Shown here: one piece after another, positions 44,700 through 52,059 of the stretch
Layout: each line of letters opens with the position of its first letter
Position numbering within the stretch: the stretch's first letter is position 1
Assembly: GCA_009777095.1 (NCBI GenBank)
Contig: WRMN01000007.1
Location: 1-64,000 of the forward strand
Direction of reading: 5' to 3'
Source: Bacteroidales bacterium
GTDB taxonomy: Bacteria; Bacteroidota; Bacteroidia; Bacteroidales; UBA932
Length of the DNA stretch: 64,000 bases
Notes under the pieces: model-generated
Told to the model about the DNA's origin: nothing
Databases searched by the model: none
The model's input: the letters and a program-made list of their open reading frames with translations, nothing else
Program-made: the position numbers and the translations under genes

Positions 44700-45218
44700 T
44701 TACCCTTCATGAAACATCGGTTTGTTGCGTTTGATGAAGATGCTTGCAATCAAGGATATAACAAGACCTATCAATACTATCAAAAATACGCCTAATATAA
44801 GCGATAACCAACGCATATTCTCCATCATGGTAATAGACATTTCAATTTGGTCTTCCGTCAAGCGACCTGCTTCATAAAGTTTATCACGCGTAATATTCAT
44901 CACGTGTTCCATATAATCCGGACTGATAAAATTAACGAATATCAGCGAAAATACCACAGTGATAATAGCAAAAAAAAGCGACAACAAGACTCCATAACCC
45001 ACGGAATCGCCGTAACTGATAAATCCGTCTTTTTCATTATCGCGGTATTGAATGGTAGCCCAAACGATACCGATAATCATTATCAAATAGTTTATAAGAC
45101 CAAAGACCCTGTTTTGGCCATAATAGCCCAATAAATAGTCTAACAAAGTCATAACTATAAGCGCCAAACCTACATAAAGGCCATAAGTGGCAGCGTGACG
45201 TAATAATGGTGATTTCAT
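44700..45218 (-). CDS. DUF4199 family membrane protein
   Basis: This 172-residue protein has four predicted membrane spans ('ATYGLYVGLALIVMTLLDYLL', 'GLINYLIMIIGIVWATI', 'YGVLLSLFFAIITVVFSLIF', 'LSLILGVFLIVLIGLVISLI'-like). The 'YRDNEKDGFISYGDSVGYGVLLS' loop is typical of DUF4199. Role unknown. It precedes the GT2 gene on the same strand. Confidence 0.87.
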   Translation of the reverse strand: MKSPLLRHAATYGLYVGLALIVMTLLDYLLGYYGQNRVFGLINYLIMIIGIVWATIQYRDNEKDGFISYGDSVGYGVLLSLFFAIITVVFSLIFVNFISPDYMEHVMNITRDKLYEAGRLTEDQIEMSITMMENMRWLSLILGVFLIVLIGLVISLIASIFIKRNKPMFHEG

Positions 45219-45253
45219 AATATTTTAAGTTTAAATTACAAAGATAAGTATTT

Positions 45254-45313
45254 AAAGTTGAAAGTTGAAAAGTTGAAAGTTGAAAGTTGGAAAGTTGAAA
45301 GTTGAAAGTTGAA
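45254..45313. repeat. GTTGAAA heptamer tandem repeat
   Basis: About eight imperfect direct copies of AAAGTTG, upstream of the DUF4199 gene and before the SRP RNA promoter. The unit length suggests slipped-strand expansion. It is not a CRISPR: there are no spacers. Confidence 0.7.
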
Positions 45314-45377
45314 TATTTTAATGCTTAATCATTTTTAACTATCTTATTTTCTTATAATTGCATATTTATAATCTAAT

Positions 45378-45407
45378 TTTCAATTCTCAACTCTCAATTC
45401 TCAATTA
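45378..45407. repeat. CTCAATT heptamer-type repeat
   Basis: Four imperfect copies of TCAATTC/TCAACTC just upstream of the SRP RNA promoter. The same motif recurs at 17407-17440 and in the mnmA insertion. Confidence 0.55.
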
Positions 45408-45414
45408 TTATTCC

Positions 45415-45422
45415 TATCTTTG
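45415..45422 (+). promoter_or_regulatory. SRP RNA promoter -7 element
   Basis: TATCTTTG just upstream of the SRP RNA. No consensus -33 element is seen in the repeat-rich DNA in front of it. Confidence 0.55.
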
Positions 45423-45424
45423 CG

Positions 45425-45530
45425 CTCGGGTAAGTCTTATACGACCAGCTCCTGCTGAACTCCCCCAGGGCCGGAAGGCAGCAAGGGTAAGTGGTTGTAG
45501 CGGTGCGATATAAGTAGCTTGCCCTTTTTT
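45425..45530 (+). ncRNA. ffs: Small signal recognition particle RNA (4.5S type)
   Basis: The conserved SRP Alu-less hairpin is clear: CTGAACTCCCCCAGGGCC, the tetraloop CC-GGAA-GG, and AGCAAGGGTAAG on the return strand. The base of the helix pairs GGGTAAG with CTTGCCC and CTTATA with TATAAG. A T6 run ends the RNA at 45525-45530. It binds Ffh for membrane targeting. Ends are placed within a few bases. mnmA begins 11 bases after the T-run. Confidence 0.92.
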
Positions 45531-45541
45531 AATTGAACCTT

Positions 45542-46798
45542 ATGAAGATAGTAGTAGGACTTTCGGGAGGAGTTGATTCCAGCGTGGCCGCGCTCTTGCT
45601 CAAACAACAGGGGCACGAAGTTGTTGCTATGTTCATGCAGAACTGGCACGACACTACCGGTACGCTCTACGGCGATTGCCCATGGAAAGACGACTTAGCG
45701 ATAGCTCAGTTGGTGGCCAAGAAGTTGGATATTCCCTTTCATTTCATAGACCTGAGCGCCGAGTATAGCCAAAAGGTGGTTGATTATCTCTTCGCCGAGT
45801 ACGAAAAGGGCCGCACGCCTAACCCCGATGTGCTGTGCAACCGCGAAATAAAATTCGAGGCCTTCCTCAAAGCCGCTATGGAATTAGGCGCAGATAAGGT
45901 AGCAACGGGCCATTATGCACGAATAGTGAACAATGAACAATTGATTGCTTCGCCGTCATTGCGAGGTACGAAGCAACCCGCAATAACAGTTGACAATAAT
46001 TCTCAATTCTCAACAGTCATTGCGAGGCACGAAGCAATCAATTCTCAATTCCAGTTGTTGGCGGGAAGCGACCCGAATAAAGACCAATCTTATTTTCTTT
46101 GCCAATTATCGCAGGAGCAACTGGCGAAAGCGCTGTTTCCTATCGGGCATCTGCATAAGTCGGAAGTACGCAGGATAGCCGCCGAAGTCGGATTGCCCAG
46201 CGCCGACAAGAAAGATTCGCAGGGTATCTGCTTTGTCGGGAAGGTAGATTTGCCTGTATTCCTGCAACAGAAATTAGCCGCCAAAGAAGGCGGTATTGTG
46301 GAAATTTTTTCGTCATTTTACGATAATCTGACAACTGCAAATGAACTTAAAGCACTTTGTGCACCGTACTGCTATACGCCTGAAAGCGGGAAAAAAGTCG
46401 GCGTTCATCAGGGCGCGCATTTTTACACCATCGGGCAGCGGCACGGATTAAACGTAGGCGGACACGTGCAGCCACTCTTTGTCATTGCCACCGACATTCA
46501 AACCAATACCGTATATGTAGGCGAAAGCCAACAGCACCTCGGACTGTTCCGCAAGGGCTTATTTATTGGCCGTAACGAAATTCATTGGGTACAGCCGCAG
46601 CTTCGCATGAAGGCGGGCGAAGAGCGCGACTACTTAGTTCGCATTCGCCACCGCCAGCCGCTGCAAAAAGCAAGGCTGCACTGCAAGGAAGAAGGCCTAT
46701 ACATTGTATTTGCAGAGCCGCAGCGCGGCGTAGCCGCCGGCCAATTCGCCGCCTGGTACGAGGGCGAGGAGCTGCTGGGCAGCGGGGTGATTGATTGA
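45542..46798 (+). CDS. mnmA: tRNA-uridine 2-sulfurtransferase MnmA with in-frame repeat insertion
   Basis: This 418-residue enzyme thiolates U34 of tRNA-Lys, -Glu and -Gln. The ATP-pyrophosphatase loop 'VVGLSGGVDSSVAALLL', the catalytic Cys99 in 'PDVLCNREIKF', and the second Cys in 'KKDSQGICFVGK' are intact. Between 'ATGHYARI' (about residue 128) and 'LLAGSDPNKDQSYF' (about 172) stand some 40 extra residues made by two dispersed-repeat copies and a CTCAATT tract, including 'SLRGTKQ' and 'IARHEAI'. The usual length is 360-380. Because the insertion keeps frame and falls in a surface region between core motifs, the protein is probably still active (inference). An in-frame TTG nine bases upstream is unlikely as start. 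Confidence 0.93.
   Translation: MKIVVGLSGGVDSSVAALLLKQQGHEVVAMFMQNWHDTTGTLYGDCPWKDDLAIAQLVAKKLDIPFHFIDLSAEYSQKVVDYLFAEYEKGRTPNPDVLCNREIKFEAFLKAAMELGADKVATGHYARIVNNEQLIASPSLRGTKQPAITVDNNSQFSTVIARHEAINSQFQLLAGSDPNKDQSYFLCQLSQEQLAKALFPIGHLHKSEVRRIAAEVGLPSADKKDSQGICFVGKVDLPVFLQQKLAAKEGGIVEIFSSFYDNLTTANELKALCAPYCYTPESGKKVGVHQGAHFYTIGQRHGLNVGGHVQPLFVIATDIQTNTVYVGESQQHLGLFRKGLFIGRNEIHWVQPQLRMKAGEERDYLVRIRHRQPLQKARLHCKEEGLYIVFAEPQRGVAAGQFAAWYEGEELLGSGVID
45955..45976 (+). repeat. Dispersed repeat inside mnmA, copy 1
   Basis: 22 bases beginning GTCATTGCGAGG and ending CGAAGCAA. The preceding TTGCTTCG (45945-45952) can pair with its end as an 8-bp stem. It is translated as part of SLRGTKQ. Confidence 0.8.
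46016..46039 (+). repeat. Dispersed repeat inside mnmA, copy 2
   Basis: 24 bases beginning GTCATTGCGAGG and ending CGAAGCAATC, one base different from the other copies (C for T after GAGG). It is translated in another phase, giving VIARHEAI. Confidence 0.8.
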
Positions 46799-46837
46799 TA
46801 GCAAAAACGATAGGGAAAAATTGTTAAAAACAAAATT

Positions 46838-47917
46838 TTAATCCTTCATCGTAACCACTCCCTTATCGTCAATATTAATGACAGAGGACATTTCGGGGAA
46901 GTCAGTTTTAGTGAGGTTGCGGATAACCTGCAAGACACGTTGTTGCTCATCAACTCTTGGCGGTTGGTGTTTTTCCTGATAGGTGGAAATAATTTCACCT
47001 TTTAAGAATTTGCCTTCAGTGTCAATATATATTTTAAAGATAGGGGCCAAGCCGTTGACGCCATTCACATTTACCCTCTCGTAAGTACAGAAATTCCCCA
47101 TGCTGTAAGCAATGAAACGGTTTTTATACACTTCAATAGCGCGGGTTACGTGAGGGCCATGTCCGAGCAATATGTCGGCGCCGGCATCAATCATACGATG
47201 GGCAAATTCATATACATTGCCGCGGTTTTCGCCTATATACATCTCGGTTTTCCGCGTTACATGCTGTGCACTGCTGCCTTCGGCTCCACCGTGAAACGAC
47301 ACAATCACCACCTGACATTGAGCGGCCAATTGGCGTACTACTGCTTCGGCGGCAGCTATATCACGCAAATTCATCGTTCCATTATTAGGCGCAAAGGCAG
47401 TGAAACCGTATTTTACGCCTTTAATGGTAAATGTATCGACAGGGCAGGAAGCCTCTAATCCTGCAAAACGAATACCTGCTTTCTTCAGGGTTTCCATAGT
47501 AGTATTGCGGCCGCGCTCCCCAAAGTCGTTGACATGGTTATTGGCCAAACTCAAGAGATTGAAACCCGCATCGGTAAGGCAATGTACAAACTTAGTCGGC
47601 ATACCGAAAGTATAGCAATATTGGCTATTCTTACATTGTTTTGCTGTTTCATTCGAATCAATCAGTACCCCTTCGAGGTTGCCGAAGGTAATATCGCCGC
47701 TGCGCAGAATGTGCGACACCGGCTGCAGTTGTCCGGAACAATCTTCGTTAGGCGGCAGATATTGTCTGTTGGGGTAAATAGTGCCCATCATGATATCACC
47801 AACAGCTACTACGGTTACTGTGTCGGCAGTTGTCGGTAATAAAGTTTGTGCTGCAATCGGTTGTACATTTAAACAAAACAACAACACCGCAGTACAACAA
47901 TAAGTATAAAGTTTCAT
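46838..47917 (-). CDS. CapA-family protein (PGA_cap metallophosphatase fold)
   Basis: This 359-residue protein has a signal peptide ('VLLFCLNVQPIAAQ'). The metal-binding CapA pattern is clear: 'VAVGDIMMG' near the N-terminus, 'ITFGNLEGVL', 'NLLSLANNHVNDFG', 'VIVSFHGGAEG' and 'DILLGHGPHVTRAIEVY'. CapA proteins are linked to poly-gamma-glutamate capsule export in Bacillus, but most Bacteroidetes members lack capB/capC, as here, so the substrate is open. The start overlaps the preceding gene's stop by one base (TAATG). Confidence 0.87.
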   Translation of the reverse strand: MKLYTYCCTAVLLFCLNVQPIAAQTLLPTTADTVTVVAVGDIMMGTIYPNRQYLPPNEDCSGQLQPVSHILRSGDITFGNLEGVLIDSNETAKQCKNSQYCYTFGMPTKFVHCLTDAGFNLLSLANNHVNDFGERGRNTTMETLKKAGIRFAGLEASCPVDTFTIKGVKYGFTAFAPNNGTMNLRDIAAAEAVVRQLAAQCQVVIVSFHGGAEGSSAQHVTRKTEMYIGENRGNVYEFAHRMIDAGADILLGHGPHVTRAIEVYKNRFIAYSMGNFCTYERVNVNGVNGLAPIFKIYIDTEGKFLKGEIISTYQEKHQPPRVDEQQRVLQVIRNLTKTDFPEMSSVINIDDKGVVTMKD

Positions 47918-48750
47918 TATTCTTTTTCTTTCATATCGCCCACCAAACCCTCATCAACTAAGATACGGCCGCAGTATTCGCAAACAATAATTTTCTTACT
48001 TAAACAAATATCCAACTGGCGTTGGGGCGGAATCTTATTGAAACAACCGCCGCAGGCATCACGCTTCACGGTAACCACTGCCAAACCATTGCGGGCATTG
48101 CCGCGTACGCGCTGATAAGCCCTAACCAAACGCTCTTCCAACTGTTCCGCAATGGCTGTTGATTCGACCAATAACTCTTTCTCTTCTTTGGAAGTTTCTG
48201 CTATAATTTCGTCCAGCTCTTTCTTCTTGACAGCCAAATCCTGTGTACGCTCTGCCAGCAAAGTTTTGGCATTTTCCAATTGAACTTTACGTTCTTTAAT
48301 ATCGGCGTTATGTTCCTTAATCCTTTTTTCGGCCAATTCTATTTCCAAATTCTGATATTCAATTTCTTTAGTAATAGAATCATACTCTCGGTTATTTTTT
48401 ACATTATTTTGCTGACTTTCATATTTCTTCACTAAGGCCTTAGAGTTTTCGATTTCCACTTTTTTCTTACTGATAGCCGCCTCCAACTCCTTAATTTCGG
48501 CCTGAAAATTCGTTACCCGTGTTTTCAGTCCTTGCACATGGTCTTCCAAATCACGCACTTCCAAGGGAAGTTCACCGCGCAACAATCTAATTTCATCTAT
48601 CTTAGAATCAGTTTGTTGAAGTTTATATAAAAGTTTCAATTTCGACTCCATGGAAATATCCGTATCAGTTACCGATTTTTTAGGAGCCGTCTCAGGCTTT
48701 GGGCTAAGTTTTTCTTTAGTTTTTTCAGTAGTAGTCGCTGTCTTCGCCAT
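47917..48750 (-). CDS. Coiled-coil protein with C4-type zinc ribbon (CT398-like)
   Basis: This 277-residue protein has a Lys/Thr/Glu-rich N-terminus (1-35), a long antiparallel coiled coil (about 40-220, rich in heptads such as 'AEIKELEAAISKKKVEIENS') and a C-terminal zinc ribbon with two CxxC pairs ('RDACGGCFNKI' and 'IIVCEYCGRIL'). It fits the CT398/DUF164 group, proposed to act with nucleic acids or flagellar/secretion factors; the role is not settled. It forms a unit with the downstream CapA gene and the upstream Nif3-like gene. Confidence 0.87.
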   Translation of the reverse strand: MAKTATTTEKTKEKLSPKPETAPKKSVTDTDISMESKLKLLYKLQQTDSKIDEIRLLRGELPLEVRDLEDHVQGLKTRVTNFQAEIKELEAAISKKKVEIENSKALVKKYESQQNNVKNNREYDSITKEIEYQNLEIELAEKRIKEHNADIKERKVQLENAKTLLAERTQDLAVKKKELDEIIAETSKEEKELLVESTAIAEQLEERLVRAYQRVRGNARNGLAVVTVKRDACGGCFNKIPPQRQLDICLSKKIIVCEYCGRILVDEGLVGDMKEKE

Positions 48751-48788
48751 AATATTATAATAATTAAAAATTCAAAGTTCAATATTAA

Positions 48789-49571
48789 TTAACAGTAAAT
48801 TATCGGATTAGATATTTTTCCGGTAATTTGGATTGCAAAATTAGGTATTTTTTTCGTAAGTACGTCAAAAAAGATGTCTAAAACACATTTTTCCGTTTCA
48901 TAATGTCCGGCATCTACGAGCAATAAACGTCCATCGGCATCAAAAAAATCGTGGTACTTAAAATCGGCACTGATAAAGCAGTCAGCTCCTGCGGCCACAG
49001 CTGCGTCCATCAGGAAGGCGCCGCTACCTCCGCAAAGGGCTATTCGTTGCACTTCCGATTTTGACGGCCGAGTATGCCGAAGGCAGGGAACAGAAAAATG
49101 TTGTTTTAGGAAAGTTAACCACCGATTTACCGACATAGCCTCCGACAAATTTCCTATTGCTCCGGCTCCTGCCTGCGGCTCGGTGTTCAATGGGGCAAGC
49201 GGCTGAATATCTTGCAAGTTTAGTTGTTGTGCAATAGTCCGATTTACTCCATAGCAGGCATTATCGAGATTGGTATGCGCGGCATAAAGCACTATGTCGT
49301 TTTTCAGCGCCTTTGCCACGATTCGTTCTACATAATTATTACCTGTAATATGTTTCAAACCGCTGAAAATCACAGGGTGGTGTGAAATAATCATATTTAC
49401 GCCTAACCCTATAGCCTCGTCAATAATTTCTTCCGTAACATCTACACAAAGCAGTACTCCTTTTATTTCCGAAGAAGGAAGACCGACACAAAAACCGGCA
49501 TTATCGTAGTCTTCCTGATATTTCAGGGGCGCTAATTCTTCTATGATGAGGGCGATGTCTTTGGCGAGCAT
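48789..49571 (-). CDS. Nif3-like dinuclear metal centre protein (DUF34)
   Basis: This 260-residue protein starts 'MLAKDIALIIEELAPL'; an in-frame TTG further upstream lies in AAGTTCAA-type filler DNA and is rejected. 'YDNAGFCVGLP', 'VNMIISHHPVIFSGLKHI' (two metal His), 'VLYAAHTNLDN' and the C-terminal 'FISADFKYHDFFDA', 'LLVDAGHYETE' are the family's metal ligands. Bacterial members have been linked to GTP cyclohydrolase type activity and metal insertion, without a firm common function. Confidence 0.9.
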   Translation of the reverse strand: MLAKDIALIIEELAPLKYQEDYDNAGFCVGLPSSEIKGVLLCVDVTEEIIDEAIGLGVNMIISHHPVIFSGLKHITGNNYVERIVAKALKNDIVLYAAHTNLDNACYGVNRTIAQQLNLQDIQPLAPLNTEPQAGAGAIGNLSEAMSVNRWLTFLKQHFSVPCLRHTRPSKSEVQRIALCGGSGAFLMDAAVAAGADCFISADFKYHDFFDADGRLLLVDAGHYETEKCVLDIFFDVLTKKIPNFAIQITGKISNPIIYC

Positions 49572-49597
49572 AGCTATAAGTTCAAAGTTCAAGGTTT

Positions 49598-49936
49598 TTA
49601 AATCAGTTCTTTAATGGCTAAGAGTTCTTCTTTGACGCGCTCTAAACTTTCGCGTACTTCGGCAGTGCGGTCTTCGCCTGCGCGATTGTCTTTCATTCGT
49701 TTATGAGCGCCGTCGAGGGTCATTCCTTTTTCCCGCACCAATTGATGGATAATGCGGAAATTCGCAATATCTTCAGTGGTAAACATACGGTTTCCCTTCT
49801 TATTTCTCTGCGGTTTGATAATGTCCTTGAATTTGTTAGACCAAAAACGAATCAACGAGGTATCCTCTCCAAACATATCGGCTACTTCGCCTATGGAGTA
49901 GAACATTTTTTCTATTTTAGTTTCTTTGTAAGGCAT
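49598..49936 (-). CDS. MerR-family transcriptional regulator
   Basis: This small protein of about 112 residues has a winged-helix MerR DNA-binding domain ('FYSIGEVADMFGEDTSLIRFW', 'NRMFTTEDIANFRIIHQLV') and a short C-terminal dimer helix. There is no effector domain. The ATG at 49936 ('MPYKETKIEKMF') is chosen; an ATG at 49981 is in frame but lies in AAGTTCAAA-type intergenic repeat sequence. It stands between the M23 peptidase and Nif3-like genes, a neighbourhood common in Bacteroidetes. Confidence 0.85.
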   Translation of the reverse strand: MPYKETKIEKMFYSIGEVADMFGEDTSLIRFWSNKFKDIIKPQRNKKGNRMFTTEDIANFRIIHQLVREKGMTLDGAHKRMKDNRAGEDRTAEVRESLERVKEELLAIKELI

Positions 49937-49986
49937 ATTATACAGATTTTCAGATTTATTTACTATTTGAACTTTGAACATTTAAC

Positions 49987-50943
49987 TTAGTCTAAGGATT
50001 GTCCGCTGGAGATAGAAAATTGGCAAAGCAGGTCGTAATCTTCAGGCAGTAACCCGATGAAAAAATAATTCAAAGGGTCCATGTATATGCCATTTTTTAT
50101 TACCTCATAATGCAGATGCGGGTACATTGACATACCTGTAGTGCCCACGCGGGCAATGATCTGTCCGCGTTCCACAGTTTGGCCTTTCTGTACCAACAAA
50201 TCACTAAGGTGTGAATAAGTAGTAAGATAACCGTTTCCATGGTCAATTTCCACTCTGTTGCCTGTTCCCCGAAACGAACGTTCTACTGAGGACACACTGC
50301 CCACGGCAGTAGCATATACGTCGGTTCCCATACCGGCAATAAAATCAATACCGGTATGTTGTTTTAACAACTTGTAAAAAGGGTGAATCCTCATGCCAAT
50401 AGAAGCTCCTACCTGCGTCAGTCCTTCGTTTTTTATAGGCTGGAGCAAGGGTATGGCCAGCAGACTATCCTTCTCCATTGACGTGGTGTTTATTGTAATA
50501 CGATTCATTAATTGCGTAATTGTTGCTGCGCGGGAATTCAAATCACGCATTACTTTCGTAGTATGTTCAGCCAAAACAGCATTTTCCATATTGGAATAAC
50601 TCTCGTATTCATTTTCGGCCACCATATGTATGGGCACGGCATCAGCACGAAAAATCGTCCTGTAGATTTCTTTATCACGGCCCTGCAACTGATTAATAAC
50701 CTCTTCTATCCGTATCTTTTTTTCAGTCAAGGCAGGTATTTCTTCCGACAATAAAGCATTCTCGCGTTTTTGTGCACGTTCTTCTACGGTGTCGAAAAAC
50801 ACGGAATAAACGATATAATAAGCCACGGCCATAAAAGCTATGGCCGACAAATAAATAAAAGCATTCCAAATAATTTTTCGAAACCCTCTTCCTTCTTTTA
50901 CAAAAACAAGATGCTCATGGTGATAACGGTAACGATGTTTCAT
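49987..50943 (-). CDS. M23-family metallopeptidase
   Basis: This 318-residue inner-membrane protein has one N-terminal membrane span (about residues 25-50), a coiled-coil region (50-130) and a C-terminal LytM/M23 domain. The zinc ligands are in 'KQHTGIDFIAGMGTDVYATAVG' (HxxxD, in two pieces) and 'YPHLHYEVIKNG' (HxH). It cuts peptidoglycan cross-links or activates other enzymes, as for NlpD/MepM types. Paired with a second M23 gene 12 bases upstream. Confidence 0.9.
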   Translation of the reverse strand: MKHRYRYHHEHLVFVKEGRGFRKIIWNAFIYLSAIAFMAVAYYIVYSVFFDTVEERAQKRENALLSEEIPALTEKKIRIEEVINQLQGRDKEIYRTIFRADAVPIHMVAENEYESYSNMENAVLAEHTTKVMRDLNSRAATITQLMNRITINTTSMEKDSLLAIPLLQPIKNEGLTQVGASIGMRIHPFYKLLKQHTGIDFIAGMGTDVYATAVGSVSSVERSFRGTGNRVEIDHGNGYLTTYSHLSDLLVQKGQTVERGQIIARVGTTGMSMYPHLHYEVIKNGIYMDPLNYFFIGLLPEDYDLLCQFSISSGQSLD

Positions 50944-50955
50944 AGTGCACAGGGC

Positions 50956-51936
50956 TTAATCAAATTCTCCTTTGATATCCTTGATATTAATGTGCATAAT
51001 GCTCATCAAATCTTCTGATTCTATATCATTAGTGAAGAAATTAATCGGATTAACATGCTCATCACGGAGTAATACTTCATAATGAAGATGAGGCGCTTTT
51101 GATCGGCCGGTATTTCCTACGGTGCCGATTTGCTGGCCGCGCTGTACTTGCTGGCCATGGCGCACCAATATCGTATGCAAGTGGGCATAGCGGGTCTTGT
51201 AGCCAAAACCATGATCTACTACTACACAATTTCCGTAGCCGGTTTTTGAAAATGAAAAGTCCGCTGCAATCACTTTGCCGTTGCCGGTAACAAATACTTT
51301 ATCTCCTATCTTTCCTCTGAAATCAAGTCCACGATGGAAACGAAGATCTCCGTCCATAGGATCTGTCCTCACTCCAAAAAATGAACTGATATGGAGCGGC
51401 AGGGCAGCTATAGGCTGAATGGCCGGCACACAATCCACCATTTGTTCTATCAACAAAGCATTTTGAGCAACAGTATCAAAGGACATGGTCTGAATATAGA
51501 CCCTTCGCTGTAAATGATCTAACTGTAAAGCACATTCAGTTAATAAATTAGCATAAATTGATTTCCCATATTTGGTGGCATAACGGTCAACGCCTCCAAA
51601 ACCCGCATTACGTACAGTCATTGGAATTTCCGACAAACCAAAGATAGGACGGTAAACATTATTGTCTCTCAACTGTAACTGCGACAGCGTTTTATCGGCA
51701 TAAGCTATATGTTTCTTCAATAATTCAAGCTCTAAGGCCAACTCGGCATTAGCTCGCCGCAGGGATAAAAGTTTTGGCGTATCAAAATAATAGGCATATA
51801 ATGAATAGCAGCCTGCGGCAACTACCACACTCGCTATAAAAAGGCCAGTAAACCGTTTCAGCCGTTTCCCTATACTAATTTTGTGTACCTCAAAAGATAG
51901 TGTTTCCGGATTAAATCTATACTTAAATTTAGCCAT
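50956..51936 (-). CDS. M23-family metallopeptidase
   Basis: This 326-residue paralogue of the downstream gene has the same layout: a short basic N-terminus ('[19 protein letters not shown]'), one membrane span ('[20 protein letters not shown]'), a coiled coil and an M23 domain with '[20 protein letters not shown]' and '[18 protein letters not shown]'. The GTG at 51966 is a less likely start. Tandem M23 proteins of this type are conserved in Bacteroidales near alaS. Confidence 0.9.
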   Translation of the reverse strand: MAKFKYRFNPETLSFEVHKISIGKRLKRFTGLFIASVVVAAGCYSLYAYYFDTPKLLSLRRANAELALELELLKKHIAYADKTLSQLQLRDNNVYRPIFGLSEIPMTVRNAGFGGVDRYATKYGKSIYANLLTECALQLDHLQRRVYIQTMSFDTVAQNALLIEQMVDCVPAIQPIAALPLHISSFFGVRTDPMDGDLRFHRGLDFRGKIGDKVFVTGNGKVIAADFSFSKTGYGNCVVVDHGFGYKTRYAHLHTILVRHGQQVQRGQQIGTVGNTGRSKAPHLHYEVLLRDEHVNPINFFTNDIESEDLMSIMHINIKDIKGEFD

Positions 51937-52006
51937 TTCCTGATATTTAAAGTCCTTAAAACGCACAAAGTTAGATATTTTTTAGTGAAAAACCAAATAA
52001 AAACAC

Positions 52007-52014
52007 TAATTTTG
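52007..52014 (+). promoter_or_regulatory. alaS promoter -7 element
   Basis: TAATTTTG fits TAnnTTTG. It excludes the in-frame ATG at 51985 as start, because that lies upstream of the transcription start. Confidence 0.55.
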
Positions 52015-52059
52015 TACGATTTTATTGTTTTTTTTAACATGCAACCGATTTTTATGGCA

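Noticed and set aside
45254-45407. Possible CRISPR array
   Set aside because: Units are 7-base tandem copies with no unique spacers and no cas genes nearby.
51985-52059. AlaRS start at the ATG at 51985
   Set aside because: It lies upstream of the -7 promoter element at 52007 and adds a hydrophobic stretch foreign to AlaRS.
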